A stretch of DNA of 64,000 nt from Pseudomonas paralactis. Its GTDB lineage: Bacteria > Pseudomonadota > Gammaproteobacteria > Pseudomonadales > Pseudomonadaceae. Positions 1 through 8,487 of the stretch are shown here, in pieces (positions within the stretch are counted from its first letter, which is position 1; every line of letters begins with the position of its first letter). Made by a program: the position numbers and the translations under genes. Where the stretch lies: contig NZ_JYLN01000005.1 of NCBI RefSeq assembly GCF_001439735.1, positions 248,001 to 312,000 on the forward strand, read 5' to 3'. The notes under the pieces were generated by a model. That model was not told the DNA's origin and did not search any database. It saw only the letters and a program-made list of their open reading frames with translations.

Positions 1-118
1 CCTGGCTTTGCAGCGGCTCGATGCCCACCACGTTGATATTTACCGGGTCGCGATTGGGGAACAGCGCGCAAGCGCTCAAGGTCAGCAACAGCAACGATAG
101 AACCATGAGCTTGCGCAT
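1..118 (-). CDS. Lipoprotein, probable LEA type 2 family (partial)
   Basis: Only the first 39 codons are in the window; the gene runs off the left edge. The ATG at 118 opens MRKLMVLSLLLLTLSACALF: a basic n-region, a leucine-rich h-region and an LSAC lipobox, so a lipidated envelope protein is expected. The sequence after the lipobox (FPNRDPVNINVVGIEPLQSQ) resembles the start of LEA14-like (water stress/hypersensitive response domain) lipoproteins of pseudomonads; that family call comes from memory of such sequences and is tentative. It begins 12 bp after the stop of the NCS2 permease on the same strand, so the two are probably cotranscribed. Confidence 0.6.
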   Translation of the reverse strand, partial: MRKLMVLSLLLLTLSACALFPNRDPVNINVVGIEPLQSQ

Positions 119-130
119 TTAAAAGTGCTC

Positions 131-1561
131 CTACTGTTTCGTGACGTCCGGGTCTTGCATGACCTTGAGGGTAGAGGACTCCGGATCGAATTCATCTTCT
201 TCCAGCTCTATGAACTCTTCGGGCAGGAAAATGTTCAGCAGGATTGCACAGAACGCGCCCACAGTGATCGGCGATTCGAAGATGTTGTGCAGCGCCTTGG
301 GCAAGTCGCGCAGCACTTCCGGCACCGCGGCGACGCCCAGGCCCATCCCCAGGGAGATCGCCACGATCAGCACATTGCGCCGGTGCAGGCCGGCTTCGGC
401 GAGGATCTTGATCCCGGCCACCGCCACGGTACCGAACATGATCAGGGTCGCGCCGCCGAGTACCGGCTTGGGCATCAGCTGAAGCACCGCGCCAATCATC
501 GGGAACAGCCCCAGCAGCACCAGCAGCCCGGCGATAAAGTACGCCACGTAACGGCTGGCCACGCCGGTCAGTTGGATCACGCCGTTGTTCTGGGCGAACG
601 TCACCATCGGCAGGCTGTTGAAGGTGGCGGCCATCGCCGAGTTGAGGCCATCGGCCAGCAGGCCGGACTTGATGCGCTTGATATACAGCGGGCCCTTGAC
701 CGGTTGCTGGGAGATCATCGAGTTGGCCGTCAGGTCGCCGGCCGCTTCCAAAGGCGAAATCAGGAAAATCACGGCCACCGGGATAAACGCCACCCAGTCG
801 AACGAGAAGCCGTACTTGAACGGCACCGGCACGCTGATCAATGGCACCTGGGGCAGGGCGGCCATATCCACCCGGCCCAGCAACCACGCCACCACAAAGC
901 CCAGCGTCAGGCCGATCACGATCGAACCCAGGCGCAGGAACGGGTTGTTGAAGCGGTTGAGCACCACGATGGTCAGCAGCACCAGCGCCCCCAGACCCAT
1001 ATTGCTGGCGGCGCCCAGTTCACCCGCGCCATAGCCGCCGGCCATGTCGGTGACTGCCACCTTGATCAGTGACAGGCCCATCAGGGTAATGATGGTGCCA
1101 GTCACCACCGGGGTGATCAGCTTGCGCAGTTTGCCGATGAACTGGCTCAGCACCACCTCGATAAAGGCGGCGAAAAAGCAGATGCCAAAAATCGTCGAGA
1201 GAATTTCATCCGTGCCGCCGCCCCGGGCCTTGACCATGAACCCGGCGCTCAATATCACGCTGATAAACGAAAAGCTGGTGCCTTGCAGGCACAACAGCCC
1301 CGAGCCCACCGGCCCGAACGTGCGGGCCTGCACGAAGGTGCCGAGCCCCGAGACGAATAGCGCCATGCTCACCAGGTACGGCACCTCGCTTTCGAGGCCC
1401 AACACGCCGCCGACGATCAGGGTCGGGGTGATGATGCCGACGAAGCTCGCCAGCACATGCTGCAAGGCGGCAAAAATCGCCGCGGTAAAGTGCGGGCGGT
1501 CTTCCAGGCCATAGATCAGGTCGGATTTATAGCGCGGGCGGGGGGCTTGAGCGTCAGACAA
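131..1561 (-). CDS. NCS2 family purine/xanthine-type nucleobase permease
   Basis: A 476-residue inner-membrane nucleobase symporter of the nucleobase-cation symporter-2 family. Visible family features are the QHVLASFVGIITP segment near residue 33, the SPLEAAGDLTA segment in the middle of the protein, and the NCS2 signature QNNGVIQLTG in the second half, embedded in many hydrophobic helices. Length fits XanP/PbuX-type xanthine or uric acid carriers, but the exact substrate cannot be read. The acidic C-terminal tail (EEFIELEEDEFDPE) is cytoplasmic-looking. The start is a TTG at 1561; no better in-frame ATG is available, so the start is moderately sure. A lipoprotein gene follows 12 bp downstream. 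Confidence 0.88.
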   Translation of the reverse strand: MSDAQAPRPRYKSDLIYGLEDRPHFTAAIFAALQHVLASFVGIITPTLIVGGVLGLESEVPYLVSMALFVSGLGTFVQARTFGPVGSGLLCLQGTSFSFISVILSAGFMVKARGGGTDEILSTIFGICFFAAFIEVVLSQFIGKLRKLITPVVTGTIITLMGLSLIKVAVTDMAGGYGAGELGAASNMGLGALVLLTIVVLNRFNNPFLRLGSIVIGLTLGFVVAWLLGRVDMAALPQVPLISVPVPFKYGFSFDWVAFIPVAVIFLISPLEAAGDLTANSMISQQPVKGPLYIKRIKSGLLADGLNSAMAATFNSLPMVTFAQNNGVIQLTGVASRYVAYFIAGLLVLLGLFPMIGAVLQLMPKPVLGGATLIMFGTVAVAGIKILAEAGLHRRNVLIVAISLGMGLGVAAVPEVLRDLPKALHNIFESPITVGAFCAILLNIFLPEEFIELEEDEFDPESSTLKVMQDPDVTKQ

Positions 1562-1662
1562 AATGAGGGCTCGGGTCGGAAAATGGAGGCGCAGGATGCC
1601 AGAAAGCGTCGGCTGTCAGAAGGGTAAAAGGATATTTATGAAAAACCTGCACATCCAACCCT

Positions 1663-1760
1663 GTAGGAGCGAGCTTGCTCGCGAAAAACGTCAACGATGG
1701 CACATGTTTTCTGATTAAACGCGGTGCCTGTGAGTTTTTCGCGAGCAAGCTCGCTCCTAC
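1663..1760. repeat. REP doublet (family A)
   Basis: Two inverted copies of the element TGTAGGAGCGAGCTTGCTCG are separated by about 55 bp. The core between them (GTCAACGAT ... GCGGTGCCT) is shared with the other family A units in this window, so the whole ~100-bp unit behaves as one element. It lies between the 3' end of kguD and the start of the NCS2 permease gene, a usual extragenic position. Confidence 0.9.
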
Positions 1761-1778
1761 AAAAGCTGGCATTAGGGC

Positions 1779-2756
1779 TTATTGCTTCCAGGCCCCTGGG
1801 TTCACCAGGTTTTGCGGTCGCTCGCCCGACAACGCCTGCAACAGATTATCCACTGCACACTTGGCCATCGCCTCGCGCGTTTCATGAGTCGCCGAGCCGA
1901 TATGCGGCGTCGCCACCACGTTGTTCAAGCGCAGCAACGGCGAGGCGTGATCCAGGGGTTCTTTCTCGAACACATCCAACCCCGCCGCACGGATGGTGCG
2001 CTGCTGCAATGCTTCAACCAGCGCCGCCTCATCCACCACTTTGCCCCGTGAGATATTGATGAAGATCGTCTCCGGCCCCATCAGCGCGAATTCCTCGGCG
2101 CCAATAAGCTTTTCGGTTTCTGCGGTGAGCGGCAACGTCAGGCAGACAAAATCCGCCTCTTTGAGCAAGTCCTCAAGGCTTCGGTATTGCGCGCCAAAAC
2201 GCGCTTCCACCGCAGGCTTGGGCGAATGGCTGTGGTAGATCACCGGCATACCAAAACCAAAGTGCCCCCGCTGGGCCAGAGCTTCACCAATGCGGCCCAT
2301 ACCGATAATGCCCAGGGTCTTGCCATGCACATCGCTGCCGAAATGCGCCGGGCCGATGTTCTTGCTCCACTGGCCGGCACGCACCATGTCGGCCAGTTCG
2401 ACCACGCGCCGGGCGGTGGCCAGGATCAGCGCAAAGCCGGTGTCGGCAGTGGTTTCGGTGAGCACATCCGGTGTGTTGCTGAGCAGAATGCCGCGCTGGG
2501 TCAGGTAGTCGATGTCGTAGTTGTCCACGCCCACCGAGACGCTGGCCACGGCTTCCAGCTTGGGTGCCAGGTCGAGCAACCGGGCGTCCAGGCGCAGGCT
2601 TGCACCCAGCAGGCCGTGGGCGGTGGGCAGTGCGTCGCGCAGTTTGGCCAGGCCGGTTTCATCCAGTGCATCGATCAGCGTCACCTCGGCTTGCTCATGC
2701 AGGCGGGCCATCAACGGCGCGGGCAGTTTTTTGTACAACACAACGGACTTTTTCAT
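1779..2756 (-). CDS. kguD: 2-ketogluconate-6-phosphate reductase (D-2-hydroxyacid dehydrogenase)
   Basis: Last gene of the kgu operon. KguD reduces 2-keto-6-phosphogluconate to 6-phosphogluconate, feeding the Entner-Doudoroff pathway in the cytoplasm. The 325-residue protein is a typical D-isomer 2-hydroxyacid dehydrogenase: Rossmann GMGRIG at 152-157, catalytic Arg237 (NISRGK), Glu266 (DVFEKEP) and His285 (TPHIGSA). By sequence alone it could equally be a glyoxylate/hydroxypyruvate or 2-ketogluconate reductase; its position after kguE-kguK-kguT decides the call. Its ATG overlaps the kguT stop in an ATGA, which indicates translational coupling. Confidence 0.9.
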   Translation of the reverse strand: MKKSVVLYKKLPAPLMARLHEQAEVTLIDALDETGLAKLRDALPTAHGLLGASLRLDARLLDLAPKLEAVASVSVGVDNYDIDYLTQRGILLSNTPDVLTETTADTGFALILATARRVVELADMVRAGQWSKNIGPAHFGSDVHGKTLGIIGMGRIGEALAQRGHFGFGMPVIYHSHSPKPAVEARFGAQYRSLEDLLKEADFVCLTLPLTAETEKLIGAEEFALMGPETIFINISRGKVVDEAALVEALQQRTIRAAGLDVFEKEPLDHASPLLRLNNVVATPHIGSATHETREAMAKCAVDNLLQALSGERPQNLVNPGAWKQ

Positions 2757-4045
2757 GAGGTTTTTACCTTCAACTCCAGGGTTGGCGCCGGCGAGCGGTC
2801 ACTGGCGCCGGGCTTGAGGAAAATCGTCAGCACTACCGACAGCAGCAACGCACCGCTCATCAGCAGGTACGAAGCGCCTGGCGAGCCGGTGCTGCTGTTG
2901 AGGTAACCCACCAGGTATGAGCCGCCGAACGAGCCCAGCGCGCCCATGCTGTTGATCAGTGCCATGGCGCCACCGGCGACGTTGGCGGGGAGGATTTCCG
3001 GGACGATGGCGAAGAACGGGCCATAGGGTGCGTACATGCACGCCCCGGCGATCACCAGCAGGGTGTAGGACCACCAGAAATGTTCGGCGCCCAACACGTA
3101 GGACGCGTAGAAGGCGATGGACGCAATCAGCAACGGCGGCCAAACAAAGCGCTTACGTTTTTGCAGTTTGTCCGAGCCCCACGACACCACCAGCATACCG
3201 ATCACCGCCGCCAGGTACGGCAGCGCCGACAGCCAGCCGGCTTCGACCATGTCCATCTGCAAGCCGGCCTTGAGGATCGACGGCAGCCACAGCACAAAGC
3301 CGTACACGCCAATGCTCCAGCAGAAGAATTGCAGGGCAAGGATGATCACCTTGGGCGAGCGGAACGCCTCGGCGTAGTTCTTCACCGCCTTGATGCCGAC
3401 TTGCTCGGCGGCGAGGGCGGTTTCCAGGTCTTTTTTGTGCTGTTCGCTCAGCCACTTGGCATCGGCGGGTTTTTCATCCGCCAGCTTCCACCAGATAAAC
3501 GCCCACAGCACCGCCGGCAGGCCCTCGATGATAAACATCCAGCGCCAGCTGAAATGCTGCACCAGGTAGCCCGAGACCACCGACATCCACAGCATGGTCA
3601 CCGGGTTGCCGAGGATCAGGAAGGTGTTGGCCCGCGAGCGTTCGGCACGGGTGAACCAATGACACAGGTACACCAGCATGGCTGGCATCACCGCGGCTTC
3701 GACCACCCCGAGCATGAAGCGGATGACGATCAACATATAGGCGTTGGACACCACGCCGGTCAGGGTCGCCAGGCCACCCCAGAGGATCAGGCTGACGAAA
3801 ATCAGTTTTTTAACGCTGCGCTTTTGCGCGTAGATCGCCCCCGGCACCTGAAAGAAAAAGTAGCCGAGGAAAAACAGCGCGCCAAGCAGCGAGGACATGC
3901 CCGGCGTGATCATCAGGTCTTCGGCCATCCCGGAGGCGGCGGCGAAGCCGTAGTTGGCGCGGTCCAGGTAGGCCAGGCTGTAGGTGATAAACACGATAGG
4001 CATGATGTACCACCAACGGCGGGTGGCGAGTTTCACGGTTTCCAT
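2753..4045 (-). CDS. kguT: 2-ketogluconate transporter, MFS family
   Basis: A 430-residue major facilitator of the anion:cation symporter (ACS) type that imports 2-ketogluconate through the inner membrane. The N-terminus reads YSLAYLDRANYGFA, the ACS-family first-helix motif, followed by the GVVEAAVMPAM helix and a cytoplasmic central loop rich in charged residues between the two six-helix halves. It starts with ATG after a clear AGGAG. It sits 45 bp downstream of kguK and overlaps kguD by 4 bp. Substrate assignment rests on the operon context and on the known kguEKTD order in Pseudomonas. Confidence 0.9.
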   Translation of the reverse strand: METVKLATRRWWYIMPIVFITYSLAYLDRANYGFAAASGMAEDLMITPGMSSLLGALFFLGYFFFQVPGAIYAQKRSVKKLIFVSLILWGGLATLTGVVSNAYMLIVIRFMLGVVEAAVMPAMLVYLCHWFTRAERSRANTFLILGNPVTMLWMSVVSGYLVQHFSWRWMFIIEGLPAVLWAFIWWKLADEKPADAKWLSEQHKKDLETALAAEQVGIKAVKNYAEAFRSPKVIILALQFFCWSIGVYGFVLWLPSILKAGLQMDMVEAGWLSALPYLAAVIGMLVVSWGSDKLQKRKRFVWPPLLIASIAFYASYVLGAEHFWWSYTLLVIAGACMYAPYGPFFAIVPEILPANVAGGAMALINSMGALGSFGGSYLVGYLNSSTGSPGASYLLMSGALLLSVVLTIFLKPGASDRSPAPTLELKVKTS

Positions 4046-4090
4046 GGGGTTGCTCCTGAGCTTGTTGTAGTTGTGGCAACAGGTAATGGG

Positions 4091-5032
4091 TTACGCAACG
4101 GATCGAGTGGGTAATTCGGCGCGGGTCGGCAAACCCTCCATATCGCCACGGCTCTGCACAGCGCGGCTGCCGATCCAGTTAGCGCGCTGGACCGCCTCGG
4201 GGAAGCTTGAGTTTTCCAGCAGGGCGCTGATCATGCCCACGGCAAAACCATCGCCGGCGCCGACGGTGTCCACGACGTTTTCCACCTTGACGGCGGCGAC
4301 GAAGCCCTGGTCCATGTGGGTGCGGTAATAGGCGCCTTCGGGGCCGAGTTTGATCGCCACGGCTTCGGCACCCTGGTCGAGGTAAAACGCAGCGATATCC
4401 GCAGGATCTTCGAAACCGGTGAGCAAGCGGCCTTCACTCAGGCCCGGCAACACCCAGTCAGCCAGAGCGGCCAGGGCATTGATTTCGCGGATCATCAGCG
4501 CCTGGCTGGCCCAGAGCGAAGGGCGCAGGTTCGGGTCGAATGACACGCTGCGCCCGGCGTTGCGCATTTGCTTCATCAGTTCAAAGGATAGTTCACGGGT
4601 GGCATCGGACAACGCCGGTGGAATCCCGGTGGCGTGCACATGGCGCGCTTGCAACAGCGCCGGGCTGATGTCGGCAATGGACAAATGGCTGGCCGCCGAA
4701 CCTTTGCGGAAGTACTCGACCTGGGGATCAGCGCCGGCCTCTTCGCGCGACTTGAGCTGAAACCCCGTGGGGTGCAGTGGGTCGACGGCCACATGGCGGC
4801 AATCAATGCCTTCCTTGCCCAGGGTGTCGACCACAAAGCGCCCGAGGGAATCGTCACCCACTCGGCTCAGCCATGCCACGTTGAACCCCAGGCGCGACAA
4901 ACCAATGGCGACATTGCTGTCGGCGCCGGCAATGCGTTTGTGAAACTGCCCGACCTGGGCCAGATCGCCGGTCTGCTCGGCGACAAACATCGCCATGGTT
5001 TCACCAAACGACAGAATATCGATCTCAGACAT
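4091..5032 (-). CDS. kguK: 2-ketogluconate kinase (PfkB family)
   Basis: KguK phosphorylates 2-ketogluconate at C6, the first cytoplasmic step after uptake. It is a 313-residue PfkB/ribokinase-family sugar kinase with an N-terminal substrate loop (AGADSNVAIGLSRLG) and the C-terminal anion-hole/catalytic motif DTVGAGDGFAVG. The ATG at 5032 is chosen because GGAGAATGCCC precedes it closely; a longer reading from 5059 would run back into kguE. It overlaps the 3' end of kguE by 8 bp, so the two are coupled. Confidence 0.91.
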   Translation of the reverse strand: MSEIDILSFGETMAMFVAEQTGDLAQVGQFHKRIAGADSNVAIGLSRLGFNVAWLSRVGDDSLGRFVVDTLGKEGIDCRHVAVDPLHPTGFQLKSREEAGADPQVEYFRKGSAASHLSIADISPALLQARHVHATGIPPALSDATRELSFELMKQMRNAGRSVSFDPNLRPSLWASQALMIREINALAALADWVLPGLSEGRLLTGFEDPADIAAFYLDQGAEAVAIKLGPEGAYYRTHMDQGFVAAVKVENVVDTVGAGDGFAVGMISALLENSSFPEAVQRANWIGSRAVQSRGDMEGLPTRAELPTRSVA

Positions 5033-5807
5033 GGGCATTCTCCACGCGGGGTTGGCCAAGGCAGGCGAGGGTGGCGACCTGTTGTGCAGTGACCTCCACC
5101 AGGTCCTCGCCCTGCAACGGAAACTCCACCGCCCGCGTAATACCTTGAGTCATATGCTTGAGCAGTTGTTCCCACAGATGCAGGTCGGTAGCGCCAGGCG
5201 GCAAGGCCACCAGCTTGCCGTCGTCGCGACGGGCCACGGCCTTGCAATGCAGGTAATCCACATGCCGGCCCAGCAGGCGTGCGGCGGTCAGCGCAGACTG
5301 GTCTTGCCACTGCCAGTTGCCGATATCGAAGGTCATCTTCACCGGCAAGCCCAGGCGTTCGACTTCGGTGAAAAACCGTTGCATCGGCTCGATTCGGCCG
5401 CCGTGCAGGGTCTGGTCGTTTTCCACCAACAGCTTGACCGAATGGCGGTTGAGCAGGGCATGCAGGCTTTCCAGGTCGTTGGTGTCGGTGAAGTATCCGA
5501 GGGAGACTTTCAGCCAACGTGAACCGAAGGCGTGAGCGCGGTCCAGGGTGGCCGCGAGTTCCGGATTGGGTTGGGCGCGACCGGCGACCCAGAGTTCCAA
5601 AGGCGAGGAAAAGACTGATTCCAGGCCCTGTTCTGCGGCGGCCTGGGCCAGTTCGGCGGGCTGTTCGCGGGTCAGCAACTCTTCACGCCATTCGATGCGC
5701 TGGGCACCGGCGGCGCTGAGTAACGCGACAAAGCTCAATTGGCCCTGCTGGCGGACAAGGTCGGCGCCGTAGCTGGAAAGGCTGATGGAAACGGGGTATT
5801 TATGCAT
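5025..5807 (-). CDS. kguE: Sugar phosphate isomerase/epimerase-like protein KguE
   Basis: First gene of the kgu operon; a 260-residue TIM-barrel protein of the xylose isomerase-like / AP endonuclease 2 superfamily. Segments typical of that fold are visible: LKVSLGYFTD, LVENDQT, MTFDIGNW and the late DYLHCKAV. Its biochemical role in 2-ketogluconate use is not firmly established in the literature I know, so the name follows the operon. The ATG at 5807 has GAGGT upstream, and the PtxS operator at 5821-5834 directly abuts this ribosome-binding site, so the operon is repressed by PtxS right at its start. Confidence 0.87.
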   Translation of the reverse strand: MHKYPVSISLSSYGADLVRQQGQLSFVALLSAAGAQRIEWREELLTREQPAELAQAAAEQGLESVFSSPLELWVAGRAQPNPELAATLDRAHAFGSRWLKVSLGYFTDTNDLESLHALLNRHSVKLLVENDQTLHGGRIEPMQRFFTEVERLGLPVKMTFDIGNWQWQDQSALTAARLLGRHVDYLHCKAVARRDDGKLVALPPGATDLHLWEQLLKHMTQGITRAVEFPLQGEDLVEVTAQQVATLACLGQPRVENAHV

Positions 5808-5820
5808 TGTTGTTTACCTC

Positions 5821-5834
5821 TGAAACCGGTTTCA
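5821..5834. promoter_or_regulatory. PtxS operator upstream of kguE
   Basis: The perfect 14-bp palindrome TGAAACCGGTTTCA is the described PtxS operator of Pseudomonas. It lies 13 bp before the kguE ATG, so PtxS bound here would block initiation or early elongation of the kgu operon. 2-Ketogluconate is the known inducer of PtxS in relatives. Confidence 0.93.
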
Positions 5835-5861
5835 TTTTTTCTGAAAAAAACACACAACCCT

Positions 5862-5961
5862 TGTAGGAGCGAGCTTGCTCGCGAAAAGCTCGAGGGCGCC
5901 GCGCTAATCCTGACGCTGCGCGTTATCGTTAACGACTTTCGCGAGCAAGCTCGCTCCTACA
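5862..5961. repeat. REP doublet (family A) overlapping the ptxS 3' end
   Basis: Inverted pair of the GTAGGAGCGAGCTTGCTCGCGAAA element between kguE and ptxS. The core (GTTAACGATAACGCG on the minus strand) matches the unit at 28942-29041 but in opposite orientation. The right arm lies inside the ptxS reading frame and encodes its last residues. Confidence 0.92.
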
Positions 5962-6975
5962 AAGGGACAGGGCGGTGGAGCCACGGATAATCAGCTCGGG
6001 TAAAAAATCCAGGGTGCGCGTGGGAGCGGTATCACCGCGCAGACGTTTGAGCAAACAGTCAAATGCACTGGCGCCAATTGCTTGCGTCGGCTGGGCGAGG
6101 GCGGTGATGCCGTTGCCCACCAGCGGGTACCAGTCCAGGTCATCCAGAGCGATCAGGCCGACATCGTCGAACAGCGTGCAGCCCAACGCCTTGAGCGTAT
6201 GTGTGCAGGCCAGCGCAGCAACACCGTTGGCGCAGAACAGCGCTTTGGGGCCGGGCCTGGCTAAAAAGGTTTGCAGACGGCCTTGCAGTTCGCCATCCAG
6301 TTCAACCACCGCGCCGGTCAAGCCTGGGCGCCGGGCAATCTCGGCCTTGAAACTCTCCAGGCGCTCAAGGCGTGAGCTGGTGCCATCGGTGGCTTCGCTC
6401 ACCAGCAGCACGTCGCGATAACCCTGTTGCTCAAGATGCTCTACCGCCATACGCACCGCCGCTGGGTTGTCCAGACCCACCATGTCGCTGTGCAACGGCT
6501 CGACCTTGCGGTCCACCAGCACCAGGGGCATTTCCCGTTGCAGTTCCAGCAGTTGGTCGAGGTGATGGCCCAGGGTATTCACGATCAGCCCTTCGATGTT
6601 GTACGAGCGCAGCGCTGCCAGATGCTGGCGCTCCTGTTCGTCATCGCGGTCGGTGTTGCACACCACCAGGCTGTAGCCGTGCTGACGGCAGGCGGTTTCG
6701 ACACCGTGCATCACGGCAATGGAATAGGGGTTACGGATATCGGCCACCAGCATACCGATCAGGCGCGTGCGCCCACGTTTGAGGCCGCGGGCCATCTGGT
6801 TGGGGCGATAACCGAGTTCGTCGATAGCCTGTTCGATGCGCAGGGCAATGGCATCTGAGAGCAGGGCGCGGTCATCGCCGATGAAGCGCGAGACGCTGGC
6901 CTTGGACACGCCAGCGCGCTCGGCAACGTCGAGCATGGTCACGCGGCTACGCTGGGCGGCGGAAAATGGAGTCAC
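5929..6975 (-). CDS. ptxS: LacI-family transcriptional repressor PtxS
   Basis: PtxS represses kgu and its own gene and responds to 2-ketogluconate. The 348-residue protein has an N-terminal LacI helix-turn-helix (TMLDVAERAGVSKASVSRF, about 13-31), the hinge region (YRPNQMARGLKRGRT) and a periplasmic-binding-like core. It starts with GTG at 6975. The family is usually about 340 residues; here the last residues, LCRSELARESR, are encoded by a REP arm that has replaced or extended the native C-terminus. Perfect operators lie before ptxS and before kguE. Confidence 0.93.
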   Translation of the reverse strand: MTPFSAAQRSRVTMLDVAERAGVSKASVSRFIGDDRALLSDAIALRIEQAIDELGYRPNQMARGLKRGRTRLIGMLVADIRNPYSIAVMHGVETACRQHGYSLVVCNTDRDDEQERQHLAALRSYNIEGLIVNTLGHHLDQLLELQREMPLVLVDRKVEPLHSDMVGLDNPAAVRMAVEHLEQQGYRDVLLVSEATDGTSSRLERLESFKAEIARRPGLTGAVVELDGELQGRLQTFLARPGPKALFCANGVAALACTHTLKALGCTLFDDVGLIALDDLDWYPLVGNGITALAQPTQAIGASAFDCLLKRLRGDTAPTRTLDFLPELIIRGSTALSLCRSELARESR

Positions 6976-7009
6976 GGTAAAGCCTTTCTTATTGGAATGG
7001 GTAACGGGT

Positions 7010-7023
7010 TGAAACCGGTTTCA
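7010..7023. promoter_or_regulatory. PtxS operator upstream of ptxS (autoregulation)
   Basis: Second perfect TGAAACCGGTTTCA palindrome, 34 bp before the ptxS GTG, fitting autorepression. It is identical to the site before kguE. Confidence 0.93.
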
Positions 7024-7111
7024 GAAAACACCAGCGAGCTACTTACGTCAAGTTTTATTGAGGGGTATGTCCATGCGCCACATCCGCAAAACTGATGAGT
7101 GGTCAGCCTAC

Positions 7112-7127
7112 CTGTTAATTCTGACAG
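7112..7127. promoter_or_regulatory. Shared dyad CTGT-N8-ACAG, copy 1
   Basis: The sequence CTGTTAATTCTGACAG is a near-perfect 6-4-6 dyad followed by TAT. It ends 94 bp before the ATG at 7222. Copies with the same layout precede the genes starting at 13816 (minus strand) and 52018. The shape fits a LuxR-type (lux/las-like) box and also the CTGT-N8-ACAG core of a LexA box; which regulator binds cannot be decided by eye. Confidence 0.55.
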
Positions 7128-7221
7128 TATCCAAACCCATATATGGCGTGTTCAATTGGCCCCAAGTGAACGGCGCTGCACAAGCCATAAACAGTTAAAC
7201 GGTCATTCCAGGGGTGGCAGC

Positions 7222-8487
7222 ATGAGTGGGCAAAAAAAGCACAGTCCAGTGAGTACCGCAGTTTCTGGTTCAGGCGACACTCTTGCTCTGGATGGGCCTA
7301 CCGTTGTGCGTGCCCTCGCCGATGGACTGGTGCCTGCGCAGTACTATTTCAACGATCTGGAGGTGGAGCTTCCCATGCCATGGTCGTTTCTGCCGGGTGC
7401 CGGCGATACCCACTTCGTCGTATTTGTATGGGATGACCATAGCGCTACCCCCGTTGATGTGTTTCCGCCGTTGAGATTGGATGGTCCACTTACTGCAGAT
7501 GACTTTCCCTATCCTGCGTCGATTCCTCAAGCATTTCTGCTGAACAGCGCGAGAGTAGATCTGTCATTTCGCATACATGTCGATTCGCCGTCTAACCCAA
7601 GCTTTGATACTTCGCAGCTCACGGCGCTTCGAATCGACCGCGACGCCCCAGGTGTCGGTGAAACACTCGCGCCCGCAATTTTCCCTGTCGATCCGATTAC
7701 CCTTGATTATCTGGACCTCAACCCGTTGGTTCCGATGGAAATACCGGGTGGTTATCGGGGGCGAGATGAGGGTGACGAAATACTGTTGTACTTCTCGGCA
7801 ATGGACGCTCTGCCTACGGGGGCGCCCAGCTTCATTTCACCACCGCAGGTCAGTGCTACGGGTCAAATATTCGTCGACGTCCCCGATACGATTTTTCGAA
7901 GTTTCCCAGGCGCCTTGTTTATCTTTTGCTTTTACCGTCTGAGAGATCGGGCCGGTAACCTCAATCCGCAATTTTCAGAGGTGGCGCGAGCCGGTCTGAG
8001 TGTTGCCATCCCCACCCCGACTTACCTCAGGCCGCTGTTTCCACAGACGGAATCGGACCCAATAAACAATCCGAACAAATGGATGACGTGTGCCTGTATA
8101 CCGCCGATCTGGGTGGGCGTTGAAATCCGCATCAATCAGGGCTCGCCACCGTTCCCAGCTATTCAAGATGGAGATCTCATCACGATGCGGTTTCAGGGGT
8201 ATCGCCAGGCTCCTGATGTAGACCCGATGCCCAATATTGTTGAAACCCAGACCCATGTCTGGGACGGCGTCGCTGATGCCAGCGGCCACTCGTTCTGGAT
8301 CAGAGATGTCGAGCGTTTGATTCGGCCACTCAGAGTCACTGCGGGGGGGGAAGCTAGCTACATGGTGTCCAGAGGCGGCGCCATCATTGGGCGGTCTTTT
8401 TCCAGGTTCGCGCGATTTGATCGCGTCGTTCCATCCGCGCCGCCACCCCGTTATTGCTGGATTGACGGCAATGTCCCGGAACCCTGA
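7222..8487 (+). CDS. Ig-like/beta-rich orphan protein, first of a tandem pair
   Basis: A 421-residue protein of unknown function. The ATG at 7222 follows a GGGGTGG ribosome-binding site; an upstream in-frame start at 7099 would run through the putative promoter and is not used. No signal peptide or membrane helix is visible. The sequence is rich in Pro, Asp, aromatic residues and beta-type segments, with a YRLRDRAGNLN motif typical of bacterial Ig-like or cadherin-like repeats. The following gene carries the matching ITDRAGNVS motif, so the two look like diverged tandem paralogues. Near the C-terminus a run of eight G residues (8343-8350) could slip. The shared dyad lies 94 bp upstream. Confidence 0.7.
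   Translation: MSGQKKHSPVSTAVSGSGDTLALDGPTVVRALADGLVPAQYYFNDLEVELPMPWSFLPGAGDTHFVVFVWDDHSATPVDVFPPLRLDGPLTADDFPYPASIPQAFLLNSARVDLSFRIHVDSPSNPSFDTSQLTALRIDRDAPGVGETLAPAIFPVDPITLDYLDLNPLVPMEIPGGYRGRDEGDEILLYFSAMDALPTGAPSFISPPQVSATGQIFVDVPDTIFRSFPGALFIFCFYRLRDRAGNLNPQFSEVARAGLSVAIPTPTYLRPLFPQTESDPINNPNKWMTCACIPPIWVGVEIRINQGSPPFPAIQDGDLITMRFQGYRQAPDVDPMPNIVETQTHVWDGVADASGHSFWIRDVERLIRPLRVTAGGEASYMVSRGGAIIGRSFSRFARFDRVVPSAPPPRYCWIDGNVPEP

Noticed and set aside
125-1072. 315-codon plus-strand frame opposite the NCS2 permease gene
   Set aside because: Composition is His/Gln/Arg-rich antisense of a GC-rich gene; the permease on the other strand is clearly real.
7112-7127. Firm call of the shared dyad as an SOS (LexA) box
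   Set aside because: The CTGT-N8-ACAG core fits, but the inner bases are not the AT-rich LexA pattern and a LuxR-type box fits at least as well; left as unassigned.
7099-7221. Upstream start at 7099 for the first Ig-like protein
   Set aside because: It would put the coding region across the dyad and lacks a ribosome-binding site; 7222 has one.
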